Source: Nostoc sp. 'Peltigera membranacea cyanobiont' N6
GTDB lineage: Bacteria; Cyanobacteriota; Cyanobacteriia; Cyanobacteriales; Nostocaceae
Assembly (NCBI RefSeq): GCF_002949735.1
Contig: NZ_CP026681.1
Location: 620,001 to 684,000 of the forward strand
Direction: 5' to 3'
DNA length: 64,000 bases
Of this stretch, positions 17,243 to 26,333 are shown in pieces (positions within the stretch are counted from its first letter, which is position 1; each line of letters begins with the position of its first letter). The notes beneath the pieces were generated by a model. That model was not told the origin of the DNA, searched no databases, and was given only the letters and a program-made list of their open reading frames with translations. Both the position numbers and the translations under genes were made by a program.

Positions 17243-18577
17243 ATGAAAGTCATCCAAACTCTCGGATACTATTTTCCTGAATCTTCTGGAGGTACAGAGG
17301 TTTATGTCGATGGATTAGTAAATCAATTAAACTCCCAAGGTGTAAAAAGTATTGTTGCTGCTCCTCAAAAGGGAACTCAGGAAGTAACCTATGAACATAA
17401 TGGTATTAGCATCTATCGTTATCCTGTTTTTCCCGATCTCACCCTTGAGCAAATCCGTGATGTTACACCACATGGTGGGTTTGAATTTTTTACTCAGTGG
17501 CTCCAGCAACAAAAAGCTGACATTTACCATCAACACTCTTGGGTAACTGGTTGCAGCATACACCACATGCGACAGGCGAAAGAGCTAGGGATACCAACAG
17601 TATTAACCGTCCATGTCCCTGGATATATCTGTTTGCGTGGCACAATGCTATTGAATGGGCAACAAGTCTGTGATGGACGGATTGAGCAGGTACGGTGTGG
17701 TAACTGTTGGGCTATGGCGCGAGGGATACCAGCAAGCCTAGCACCCCTATTGTCTAGAATACCCCTACCCTTAAGTGCGATCGCCTCTTCCTCATTATCT
17801 AATAACCGTCTAGCTACTGCTCTAGCTACACCAACTTTGGTTGCTACACATCAAAATCGTTTACTGGAGATGGTAGATTTGTCCGATCGCATAGTAGCTG
17901 TCTGTCAATGGCTCTATGATGCATTGCTGCTAAATGGTGTAGCGAAAGAAAAACTCGTTTTGTGCAGACAGGGAGTAGATTCAACTAACCTCAAAGTTAA
18001 ACCAATTTTACACAATAAGTTCAATACAAACAAACCTTTGAAAATTGGTTTTTTAGGACGTTGGGATAGGATCAAGGGGATTCATATACTAGTAGAAGCA
18101 GTCTGTCGCTTGCCATGTGACTTACAAGTAGAATTAGTTATTCACGGGTTGGTGCAAGGAGAAGAAGCAAAAGCTTATCAACAAGAGGTTTTGGCTCAAG
18201 CTGCTGGCGATCGCCGCATTCAGTTTGCCGATCCTGTTGCCCGTGATTCAATCGCCGAAACCCTTGCAAGTTTTGATGTATTAGCAGTTCCTTCCCAATG
18301 GTTAGAAACAGGCCCTTTAGTAGTTTTGGAGGCGTATGCAGTGAAAACTCCTATACTAGGTTCTAATATTGGGGGTATTTCTGAATTAGTCAGGCATAAT
18401 ATTGATGGTTTGTTAGTTCCCTATCAAGATGTAGAAGCATGGACAGAAGCAATTTCAATACTTGCCCAAAATAAAAACTTGCTATGTAGTTTACAGCAAG
18501 GGATTAAATCAGTCAGAACAATGGCAGAAGTTGGATTAGACATGAGTTCATTTTATCAAGATTTGTTGAATAAATGA
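17243..18577 (+). CDS. Glycosyltransferase family 4
   Basis: A 444-residue GT4 protein with GYYFPESSGGTEVYVDGL at the N-terminus and PSQWLETGPLVVLEAYAVKTP as donor-site E-x7-E motif. The middle (about residues 130-160) has several cysteines (YICLRG, QVCDG, RCGNC), another possible metal-binding insert. Unlike the AT-rich genes before it, this one contains HIP1 sites, so it may have a different history. It is 45 bases after the acyltransferase. Confidence 0.85.
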   Translation: MKVIQTLGYYFPESSGGTEVYVDGLVNQLNSQGVKSIVAAPQKGTQEVTYEHNGISIYRYPVFPDLTLEQIRDVTPHGGFEFFTQWLQQQKADIYHQHSWVTGCSIHHMRQAKELGIPTVLTVHVPGYICLRGTMLLNGQQVCDGRIEQVRCGNCWAMARGIPASLAPLLSRIPLPLSAIASSSLSNNRLATALATPTLVATHQNRLLEMVDLSDRIVAVCQWLYDALLLNGVAKEKLVLCRQGVDSTNLKVKPILHNKFNTNKPLKIGFLGRWDRIKGIHILVEAVCRLPCDLQVELVIHGLVQGEEAKAYQQEVLAQAAGDRRIQFADPVARDSIAETLASFDVLAVPSQWLETGPLVVLEAYAVKTPILGSNIGGISELVRHNIDGLLVPYQDVEAWTEAISILAQNKNLLCSLQQGIKSVRTMAEVGLDMSSFYQDLLNK

Positions 18578-18621
18578 ATTAATATCAAGACTTATATTAA
18601 TTGGTTAGGTTATATTGTTTT

Positions 18622-19569
18622 ATGGTTAGGGTTTCAGTTGTCATTCCCTGTTACAATGCATATTCTTTTGTTGAAAAAACTATTATAAGTGCATTAGATC
18701 AAATCACTCAACAAGATGAAGTTATTGTCATTGATGACGGTTCTACTGATGATTCTGCCGATATTATTCTTTCATTCGGCAACAAAATTAGAGCTTATTT
18801 CGGAGCAAATCAGGGCGCGAGTGCAGCACGTAACCGAGGAACAGACATAGCACAAGGTAAATTCATTCAATACCTTGATGCCGACGATCTATTACGAGCT
18901 GATGCTTTAGAAAAACGAGTCAATGCTTTAGAAGCCAGTGGTGCTGATGTTGCTTACTCAGATTGGCAAAAGTTGCATGAAAATGAAACAGGTGAATTTT
19001 TGCCAGGTAACGTCATTGCCAGAAAAATTGAAGACGTTCATCCCGATCCCCAAATTGCCTTGTTCACTAATTTCTGGGCACCACCAGCTGCTCTCCTCTA
19101 TCGTCGGGAAATTGTAGATGCAATAGGAGGTTGGAATGAGTCATTACCGATTATTCAAGATGCACGTTTTCTATTGGATGCAGCCTTAGTAGGTGGTAAA
19201 TTTGTCTATGTCCCAGGGGTAGGAGCCGATTACCGCGTTCATAAAAACAAAAGCTTATCTAGTCGCGATCCTGTAGGTTTTGTAAAAGACTGTTTTCATA
19301 ATAACTGCCAAATCGAAGAGTTTTGGCGGCATCATGGCGGACTTACTCCAGAACGTTCTTCTGCTTTAGTGAATGGGTATGATTACACTTCTCGTACCCT
19401 GTTTATGACAGAAGAGAAACTTTTTCAAGAAAATCTGCACCGTCTTTATCAACTACAACCAGGCTTCAGTCTCAGTTTTCCAAAATTAGTAGGGATGATG
19501 TCCACTATCTTAGGTCAACAGATGACACGCTCTGTAATGAAACTTTTAGGAAAAGCTCGCGTTTCTTAA
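18622..19569 (+). CDS. Glycosyltransferase family 2
   Basis: A 315-residue inverting GT-A enzyme. VSVVIPCYNAYSFVEKT opens the nucleotide-binding fold, DDGSTDDS follows, and YLDADD is the metal-binding DxD. After the catalytic domain (about 1-220) the C-terminal tail has no membrane helices, so it should be a peripheral cytoplasmic enzyme. The ATG at 18622 is used because the family start MVRVSVVIP lies there; the frame is open upstream to a TTG. The neighbours are a GT4 gene and a methyltransferase gene. Confidence 0.85.
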   Translation: MVRVSVVIPCYNAYSFVEKTIISALDQITQQDEVIVIDDGSTDDSADIILSFGNKIRAYFGANQGASAARNRGTDIAQGKFIQYLDADDLLRADALEKRVNALEASGADVAYSDWQKLHENETGEFLPGNVIARKIEDVHPDPQIALFTNFWAPPAALLYRREIVDAIGGWNESLPIIQDARFLLDAALVGGKFVYVPGVGADYRVHKNKSLSSRDPVGFVKDCFHNNCQIEEFWRHHGGLTPERSSALVNGYDYTSRTLFMTEEKLFQENLHRLYQLQPGFSLSFPKLVGMMSTILGQQMTRSVMKLLGKARVS

Positions 19570-19594
19570 TCCAGAATATTACCTTCAAAACCAA

Positions 19595-20464
19595 ATGAAT
19601 AAATTAGCGTTTTTCAGTCAGATTATTAACAAACAACTTAGTGGTCAAAGTCGCTATTGTCCTCATTGTGAAAGTGAAAGAACAATTCTAATCCAGCGAA
19701 AAAAAATTCTTTTAGAACTGCGCCAATGTCAAGAATGTTTTTTGATGTACCGCTATCCTAAAGACGGAATAGCAGACAATATTGATTTTTATCAATCTGA
19801 ATATCAAGAAGGAATGACCACTGATATGCCAGATCGAGTAGAACTAAAAAAATTGTTGGAATTGGGATTTCGAGGCAGTCAGATTGATTTATCTAATAAC
19901 ATACAAATCGTTAAACAGTATATAAATCATGGGTCTTTACTAGACTATGGTTGCTCTTGGGGGTATGGCGTAAATCAATTTAATCAAGCTGGCTACGATG
20001 CTGTTGGCTTTGAAATCTCAAAATCTAGATCGGAATATGGACGCAAGCATTTATCAGTAAAAATTTTGGATGAATTGCTTGATCTAGAAGAATTTAAACC
20101 CAATTCTTTTGATATTATCCATACTAGTCATGTTTTAGAACATTTGCCAGAACTAACTCAAGCTTTTTCGGTTTTTCAAAAACTAATTAAACCGACTGGA
20201 TATTTAATTATCTTTGTTCCTAACGCTGGTGGTCAATCCGCACGCAATCTTGGCGTAGGTTGGGGGCCGATGATTGGAGAAAAACATACTTTAGCATTGG
20301 ATGCTAGATTTTTTGCTAACAATTTACCTAAGTATGGATTTATCCCTGTTTTTAACAGTCCGCCTTATGATAATACTCCTGTAGCTTATGAATCAGAAGA
20401 GCAAGCAAGTATGGCATTTCCGGGAGATGAGTTACTAGTAATTGCTCGTCCTGTCAATAGCTAA
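19595..20464 (+). CDS. Class I SAM methyltransferase with N-terminal zinc-ribbon-like motif
   Basis: A 289-residue protein. Residues 20-50 carry two CxxC pairs (YCPHCES and RQCQECF), as in sugar methyltransferases that begin with a zinc-binding knuckle. Around residue 110, LLDYGCSWGYGVNQF matches SAM motif I, and DIIHTSHVLEHLPE matches the HVLEH post-motif. It probably methylates a sugar of the polymer or its precursor. It starts 25 bases after the GT2 gene. Confidence 0.8.
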   Translation: MNKLAFFSQIINKQLSGQSRYCPHCESERTILIQRKKILLELRQCQECFLMYRYPKDGIADNIDFYQSEYQEGMTTDMPDRVELKKLLELGFRGSQIDLSNNIQIVKQYINHGSLLDYGCSWGYGVNQFNQAGYDAVGFEISKSRSEYGRKHLSVKILDELLDLEEFKPNSFDIIHTSHVLEHLPELTQAFSVFQKLIKPTGYLIIFVPNAGGQSARNLGVGWGPMIGEKHTLALDARFFANNLPKYGFIPVFNSPPYDNTPVAYESEEQASMAFPGDELLVIARPVNS

Positions 20465-20478
20465 TTTGCCTATCTTCT

Positions 20479-21633
20479 ATGAAAGTCTTAATCTCTTGCG
20501 GTACTAAATTTCATTCAGATCATCTTGCTTATCAGTTACAGAACAGGAATAGCTTGTACAAGCTAATCACTTCCCATCCATCATTTGCTTATAAGAGAGT
20601 GCCAGTAAATCGAGGAAAAATAATATTTTTACCTCCAATATTCACCGTATCCCTGATTCTGGATAAGCTGTTAGGTAAATTTTATTTTTTTAAATCGCCT
20701 TTTGAATGGCTGCTGGCTGTAGTTTACGATTGGATGGCTAGTTTGCGTGTAGGAAACCCAGATATTTCTATATCTTGGGCTTGGGCCAGCCTACAAACCA
20801 TTAGAGCAGTCAAAACGAAAGGTGGTATTGCCATTCTTGAAGAGTGTGGTTCGTGTAACAAACATCAAGAGCAATTATTGTCTGAAGAATATGAACGATT
20901 AAATTTAGATTATGAGTCCAAAACATTCAATAAGATAATTACTAGAGAATTACAAGAATGTCAAGAGGCAGATTATATATTATGTCCTTCTAGATATGTC
21001 GCCGACTCTTTGAATAAATGCGGAATCTCAAATCATAAGTTAATAGTCATTCCTTATGGTGTAGAGCTTAATTTATTCAATCGCCAACCAAAAAAAGATG
21101 AGATTTTTCGAGTTTTATTTGTAGGAAGTATTGGAGTTCGTAAAGGGCTAATTTACTTATTTCAAGCTTTAAAAGATTTAAAATTAGATAATTTTGAATG
21201 TTTAATTATCGGTTCAGTGGAATCAGCCTTTCAAGATATTTTCACAGAATATCAGCAATACTTTACTCATATACCAAGAGTAGAACACTCCCAACTCAAA
21301 GAGTATTATTCTAATTCCTCAGTATTTGTTTTACCTAGCTTAGATGAGGGAATGGCTTACGTACAGTTAGAAGCTATGGCTTGTGGCTTACCTGTAATTT
21401 GTACTCCCAATTCTGGAGGAGATTCTGTAATCAGAGAGGGAGAAGAAGGTTTTATCATCCCCATTAGGGATTCTCAAGCAATTCAAGAAAAAATACAGTA
21501 TCTCTATCAAAATCCGCAAGAATTGAGCAGAATCGGCAATAACGCACTCAAAAGAGCCAAGGAATTTACTTGGGATAACTATGGTACTCACCTGGAAACG
21601 GCGTTAAAAGAACTGTTAGCAAAAAAGGTATGA
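20479..21633 (+). CDS. Glycosyltransferase family 4
   Basis: A 384-residue GT-B enzyme beginning MKVLISCGTKFHSDHL. The donor site is LPSLDEGMAYVQLEAMACGLPV (E-x7-E), and EECGSCNKH near residue 130 resembles a GT4 subgroup. It overlaps the next glycosyltransferase gene by four bases (ATGA), with AAAAAAGG as ribosome site for that gene inside this one. The donor and acceptor are unknown. Confidence 0.83.
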   Translation: MKVLISCGTKFHSDHLAYQLQNRNSLYKLITSHPSFAYKRVPVNRGKIIFLPPIFTVSLILDKLLGKFYFFKSPFEWLLAVVYDWMASLRVGNPDISISWAWASLQTIRAVKTKGGIAILEECGSCNKHQEQLLSEEYERLNLDYESKTFNKIITRELQECQEADYILCPSRYVADSLNKCGISNHKLIVIPYGVELNLFNRQPKKDEIFRVLFVGSIGVRKGLIYLFQALKDLKLDNFECLIIGSVESAFQDIFTEYQQYFTHIPRVEHSQLKEYYSNSSVFVLPSLDEGMAYVQLEAMACGLPVICTPNSGGDSVIREGEEGFIIPIRDSQAIQEKIQYLYQNPQELSRIGNNALKRAKEFTWDNYGTHLETALKELLAKKV

Positions 21634-22868
21634 GTCGCAAACGGGTTTGTTTGGTCAGTCCGGGTCATGTATCCTGCAATCCTAGATTATTGAAAGAAGC
21701 AAATGCTTTACATGATGCGGGTTTTCATGTGCGAGTAGTTGCTGGAAACTATTCAGTCGAAGCCCGTCTTTTAGATGTAAGTATTTTGCCCCAAGCCCCT
21801 TGGTCATGGACAAAAGTCACTCTAGGAGCCAAACCAACCTATTTGATGCGTAGACTCTGGCAAGAATTGGCTAGGAGAGTCGCAACGACAGGTTGGATTC
21901 CCCATTTGTCTGTAGCTATTTGGGCACATAGTCCTATGAGTGCCAAGCTTGCTAAAGCAGCCGCGGCTGAATCTGCTGACCTTTACATTGCCCATTGTTT
22001 GGCTGCACTTCCAGCAGCGGCTTTTGCCGCTCAAAAACATCATGCCAAACTAGGGTTCGATGCCGAAGATTTCCATATTGGCGAATTAACTGACACTCCA
22101 GCCAACCAGACGGAGATTCGGGTGCGCGATCGCATTGAACGTACTTTATTACCTCGTTGTCAACACTTAACTGCTGCTTCACCAGGAATTGCTACCGCTT
22201 ATGCTAAACGTTACGGGGTAAACATGGAACCGATTTTGAATGTATTTCCCCTAGCAGAAGCACCAGCGACCACAGAGCGACAACAGGGCGATCGCGTTGG
22301 TTCAGAACCTTCCCTATATTGGTTTTCCCAAACTATAGGCCCCGGTAGAGGATTAGAATCAATTCTACATGCGATGGGGGAAATGCAAACCCCTGTGCGT
22401 TTGCACTTACGAGGTATTCCTATTCCTGGTTATTCAGAACAGCTGATGCAATTAGCCCAAGAGGTGGGAGTAGGCGATCGCCTCCATTTGCTTCCCCCTG
22501 CACCCCCCGATCAAATGGCTCGGTTAGCAGCTTGTCATGATATTGGGTTATCCCTGGAGCTAATTCAGCCTCGAAATCGAGCGATTTGTCTAACCAATAA
22601 AATTTTTGTTTATCTTTTAGCAGGATTACCGATATTAATGAGCCTTACCCCTGCTCAACAAGAATTTGCCAAACAATTAGGAGAGGTTGCTTTATTAGTA
22701 AATATCAATGACTCAGCAGCAGTAGCAGTAGCAATAGATAGCCTATTATCTAATCCAGCTAAACTGCAATTTGTTCGTAATCAAGCTAGAAAATTAGGTA
22801 AAGGAATTTATAACTGGGATCTAGAACAACAGAATTTTGTCAAACTTGTAGAGGAAGTTTTACAATGA
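21630..22868 (+). CDS. Glycosyltransferase (GT4-like)
   Basis: A 412-residue GT-B protein. SRKRVCLVSPGHVSCNPRLL is the N-terminal strand and loop; FDAEDFHIGE near residue 150 and the C-terminal RNRAICLTNKIFVYLLAGLPILMS replace the usual E-x7-E region, which marks a divergent GT4 subgroup. Richer in HIP1 sites than nearby genes. Coupled by overlaps to the genes on both sides (21630-21633 and 22865-22868). Confidence 0.75.
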   Translation: MSRKRVCLVSPGHVSCNPRLLKEANALHDAGFHVRVVAGNYSVEARLLDVSILPQAPWSWTKVTLGAKPTYLMRRLWQELARRVATTGWIPHLSVAIWAHSPMSAKLAKAAAAESADLYIAHCLAALPAAAFAAQKHHAKLGFDAEDFHIGELTDTPANQTEIRVRDRIERTLLPRCQHLTAASPGIATAYAKRYGVNMEPILNVFPLAEAPATTERQQGDRVGSEPSLYWFSQTIGPGRGLESILHAMGEMQTPVRLHLRGIPIPGYSEQLMQLAQEVGVGDRLHLLPPAPPDQMARLAACHDIGLSLELIQPRNRAICLTNKIFVYLLAGLPILMSLTPAQQEFAKQLGEVALLVNINDSAAVAVAIDSLLSNPAKLQFVRNQARKLGKGIYNWDLEQQNFVKLVEEVLQ

Positions 22869-23650
22869 ATAAATCACTATTAGTCAAGATATTTGGATTT
22901 CCTGCAACACTTATTCACGGAGATCCGATGGTTCTAGATAGATGGTTTTGGCTGAGAAAACGGCTACCAAGAACTGCTAACGATGAAAAACTGATTGATA
23001 TCGGATGTGGTACAGGTGCGTTTACCATAGGAGCAGCATTGCGTGGTTATGAATCACTTGGTTTAAGCTGGGATGAGCGAAACCAGCAAGTTGCTGAAGA
23101 ACGTGCAAAACTCTCTGGTGCAGACTTAGCTAGTTTTGAAATTCAAGATGTTAGGCTGTTAAGTCAGCGATCGGACTTGTTTCAAGAGTTTGATGTTGCA
23201 ATATGTTGTGAGAATATTGAGCATATTCTAGACGATCGACAACTAGTAATTGATATTGCTGCCTGCTTAAAACCAGGAGGAAGATTACTACTTACAACTC
23301 CTAATTACTACTACCACCCAATTACGTCAGGTGATATGGGGCCTTTCTGCAAAGTTGAAAGTGGCTGGCATGTTAGACGAGGGTATACAGAAGCTATGTT
23401 ACGCGAGCTTTGCGATCGGGCAGGGTTGATCTTTGAAGAGCGTTCTTTTTGTAGTGGGTACTTGAGCCAAAAGATCGCATTCTTACTCTGGACTTTGACA
23501 GAAATTCACCCTCTATTTGCATGGACTTTAACGTTGCCCTTACGAATAATACCTCCAGTGTTTGATAAAGCAATCACTGGGGCTATGGGCTTTCCCTACT
23601 TCTCTATTTGTATGGAAGCCTATAAGCCTAAATATCGCCGTGATAAATAA
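22865..23650 (+). CDS. Class I SAM-dependent methyltransferase
   Basis: A 261-residue methyltransferase. IDIGCGTGAFTIGAALRGY is SAM motif I (residues 41-59) and VAICCENIEHILDD is the post-motif, with GGRLLLTTPNYYYHP following. This is the methyltransferase-11/23 group often found in polysaccharide loci, which mostly methylates sugar hydroxyls, but the target is inferred. Its start overlaps the preceding glycosyltransferase stop. Confidence 0.83.
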   Translation: MNKSLLVKIFGFPATLIHGDPMVLDRWFWLRKRLPRTANDEKLIDIGCGTGAFTIGAALRGYESLGLSWDERNQQVAEERAKLSGADLASFEIQDVRLLSQRSDLFQEFDVAICCENIEHILDDRQLVIDIAACLKPGGRLLLTTPNYYYHPITSGDMGPFCKVESGWHVRRGYTEAMLRELCDRAGLIFEERSFCSGYLSQKIAFLLWTLTEIHPLFAWTLTLPLRIIPPVFDKAITGAMGFPYFSICMEAYKPKYRRDK

Positions 23651-23661
23651 CACTTTTTAAA

Positions 23662-23895
23662 GTGATTACGCTGGCTACTGCAAAAATACTTCAAGCCAGA
23701 TCGTTAGCATTTTTTAAACGTGGCTTATATATAAACAAGATACAAATAGTTAGTCATTTTTATTTAATATTTAGTCAAGTGTCTTATACACTCTATATTG
23801 CTCATCTCTCAAGTTCGATCTTTTATAGATTAATTGAAAAGCCTTTAAATAACTGGCGACATCAAAGAACAGTAATAACTAAACTAGTGTCATGA
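23662..23895 (+). pseudogene. C-terminal remnant of an acyltransferase-3 gene
   Basis: The frame ends with FSQVSYTLYIAHLSSSIFYRLIEKPLNNW, the last helices and closing motif of OafA-type acyltransferases, but the 300 or so residues normally before it are missing and no ATG is available (first possible start is a GTG). It ends inside the start of the next gene (23892). I read it as debris of a fifth acyltransferase. Confidence 0.6.
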
Positions 23896-24920
23896 GAATC
23901 TTGCTCAGTTCCGATCCTGAACTTCCAGTACCACCAAAACTTTATGGTGGTATTGAACGCATTGTTGATTTATTAGCTACAGGATTACAAATTCGCGGTC
24001 ACAGTGTGGGACTAGTTGCTCACCCTGACTCGACCTCAAAAGTAACTCAATTCTTTCCTTGGCGGGGGAAGCGATCGCAAGACCGATTTGATACAATTCA
24101 AAACACAATTCGTCTTTGGTCAATAGTTCAGGAATTCAAGCCTGACTTAGTTCACAGTTTTTCTCGCATTCTCTATCTGCTACCTCTACTGGGTTCTCAA
24201 CTGCCAAAAGTCATGTCTTACCAGCGCTACCCTACCAAGCGCACTACCAGTTGGGGAGCGAAGCTGGCTCAGGGAACTCTCACCTTTACAGGATGTAGTG
24301 ACTATATTTGTACTCTGGGAAAGGCAAATGGCGGAATTTGGCATACTATTCACAATTGCGTTGAGCTAGAGAAATATAATTTTGTGCCAAAAGTAGCAGA
24401 GGACGCGCCGTTGGTATTTTTGAGCCGAGTAGAACGAATTAAAGGAGCGCATACAGCGATCGCAGTTGCCCACAAAACAGGACGGCGTTTAATTATCGCT
24501 GGAAACTACAGTAAAACTGGAGAAGAAGGAAAGTACTGGCAAGAAGAAATTGTTCCCAATCTTGGCAAAAATGGGATTGAGTATATTGGGACTGTTAACG
24601 ATGCTCAGAAAAATGAACTTCTGGGACAAGCTGCTGCCATGATTGTGCCGATTGAGTGGGAAGAACCTTTTGGTATTGTTTTTGCCGAAGCTTTGGCTTG
24701 TGGTACCCCTGTTATTTCCTCTTCAAGAGGGGCATTACCAGAAATTGTGCGTCAAGGAATTGATGGCTATTTAGTTAATAGTTTTGAAGAAGCAGTTACT
24801 ACTATTGAAAAATTACCAAATATTAACCGTCATAACTGTCGTCAACGTGTTGAGCAATGTTTTTCTGCTGATGTAATTGTAGAGCAGTATGAGAAGCTTT
24901 ACCAAGACATAAGTAGGTAA
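23892..24920 (+). CDS. Glycosyltransferase family 4
   Basis: A 342-residue GT4 enzyme. The N-terminal loop PPKLYGGIERIVDLLA is typical, and the donor-site motif is PIEWEEPFGIVFAEALACGTPV with both glutamates. The catalytic RVERIKGAHTAI strand is near residue 180. It starts in the tail of the acyltransferase remnant and is followed by a 324-base gap, so it ends this transcription block. Confidence 0.85.
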   Translation: MRILLSSDPELPVPPKLYGGIERIVDLLATGLQIRGHSVGLVAHPDSTSKVTQFFPWRGKRSQDRFDTIQNTIRLWSIVQEFKPDLVHSFSRILYLLPLLGSQLPKVMSYQRYPTKRTTSWGAKLAQGTLTFTGCSDYICTLGKANGGIWHTIHNCVELEKYNFVPKVAEDAPLVFLSRVERIKGAHTAIAVAHKTGRRLIIAGNYSKTGEEGKYWQEEIVPNLGKNGIEYIGTVNDAQKNELLGQAAAMIVPIEWEEPFGIVFAEALACGTPVISSSRGALPEIVRQGIDGYLVNSFEEAVTTIEKLPNINRHNCRQRVEQCFSADVIVEQYEKLYQDISR

Positions 24921-25244
24921 GCGTAAATAATTAAAGCTTTGTAGTCATTGATTTAGCCATCCAAGTGGGGCCGTTCACGGAGCTTAGACTGAGAGCATCT
25001 CACTTTTGCAAATATAGCTGGTGATTATAAATCGCAGCTCATCTTGCACGCAAACTTTCGTCCGCCTTTCGCGCTTCACGCACTCCAGGAATTTGAAACC
25101 CAGGTCGGTGGGTAAAGTCTCGTATAGCCGTCAATTCCATTCTTCCGTGCATGATTTATTCCACAGACTAACTTAAAAACACGACTTTTATAAGCAATAA
25201 AAACAATATTTATTTTTCTAAATCATATATATAGAGGTTAAAGT
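24921..25244. other. Spacer with a possible coding remnant on the minus strand
   Basis: This 324-base gap separates two blocks of the locus. Its centre is GC-richer than its flanks. On the minus strand 25039-25152 reads as 37 codons from an ATG (MHGRMELTAIRDFTH and on to RKADESLRAR) with ordinary codon use, then stops; fragments of plausible protein continue beyond the stop. I do not recognise the family. It could be a decayed mobile-element gene or a dispersed repeat. AGAGG before the ATG at 25245 is the next gene's ribosome site. Confidence 0.4.
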
Positions 25245-26333
25245 ATGCCAAAAATTACCCATATTCATGCATTAGATGGACTCCGAGGTATCGCTGCCTT
25301 AATGGTGATTTTTTTTCATTTTAATTGGCAGTCTTTTAACTTCTCACTAATAAACAAAGTTGCTGTTTTTGGTCAAACAGGTGTAGACCTTTTTTTTGTC
25401 CTCTCTGGATTCTTGATTACGAGAATTCTAATCTTTACAAAAGAAAACCATAGTAATAATTTCTTTTACAACTTTTATATCAGGCGATCCCTGAGAATTT
25501 TTCCTCTATATTATGGGTTTTTAATACTCGTATATTTTGTTCTACCACTATTTAAAATAGATAATACGCCACCTTTAAGTAACCAGCTATGGTACTATCT
25601 GTATCTACAAAATATTCCAGCTACATTTACAGATTTAAATCTCCAAAGTAGCGGGCCAGGACATTTCTGGTCGCTAGCAGTTGAAGAACACTTTTACCTT
25701 TTTTGGCCATTGCTAGTATATTTTATGCCATCAAAGCGTTTACTATGGGCATCTTTGGGAATTATTCTATTAGCACTAGTTATTCGCATCATATTACTAA
25801 CTCATAATATAGGTGTATTTTACTTTACCTTATGTAGATTTGATGCCTTAGCGATGGGATCGTTGCTTGCATATCTTGAATATAAAAACGATCTTAGTAT
25901 TTACCGAAAGTATTTCGTGAATATTGGCATTTTTTCTTTTGTTTTATTGCTAATTACCTGGCGGTTTACTGGGGGACAAGGACTGGATTTCATTGGAACG
26001 TTAAAATTCACAATTATAGCCTTATTCTACTTGTGTGTAGTAGGTTATATATCAATTGAAAAACATCAAACTATCATACATAAAATTGTAAGTAATCCTT
26101 TATTGGGATTTACTGGTAAAATAAGTTATGGTTTATATGTTTTCCATCCTCTTATTTTTGGAATTATTGGCAATCAGAATCTAGGTTTTTATGTTTGCAT
26201 TGTAATATCTATTTTCTTAACATACTTAATTGCATATTTAAGCTATGAATTGTATGAGAAAAACTTCATAAAAATGAAAAGGTATTTTGAGGATTCAAAA
26301 AATTTGACTATTCCAAAATCAAATGAACCATAA
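25245..26333 (+). CDS. Acyltransferase-3 family membrane protein (O-acyltransferase)
   Basis: A 362-residue OafA-type membrane enzyme. LDGLRGIAALMVIFFHFNW carries the conserved Arg and His of helix 1, GVDLFFVLSGFLITR is helix 2, FYIRRSLRIFPLYY and GPGHFWSLAVEEHFYLFWP are later signatures. About ten helices. It lacks a C-terminal SGNH domain. It is expected to acylate a polysaccharide sugar at the cytoplasmic membrane. It overlaps the next gene by 11 bases. Confidence 0.9.
   Translation: MPKITHIHALDGLRGIAALMVIFFHFNWQSFNFSLINKVAVFGQTGVDLFFVLSGFLITRILIFTKENHSNNFFYNFYIRRSLRIFPLYYGFLILVYFVLPLFKIDNTPPLSNQLWYYLYLQNIPATFTDLNLQSSGPGHFWSLAVEEHFYLFWPLLVYFMPSKRLLWASLGIILLALVIRIILLTHNIGVFYFTLCRFDALAMGSLLAYLEYKNDLSIYRKYFVNIGIFSFVLLLITWRFTGGQGLDFIGTLKFTIIALFYLCVVGYISIEKHQTIIHKIVSNPLLGFTGKISYGLYVFHPLIFGIIGNQNLGFYVCIVISIFLTYLIAYLSYELYEKNFIKMKRYFEDSKNLTIPKSNEP

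Noticed and set aside
23662..23895. Treating the short acyltransferase-like frame as an intact gene
   Set aside because: It holds only the last two helices of a family that needs about ten, and has no ATG.
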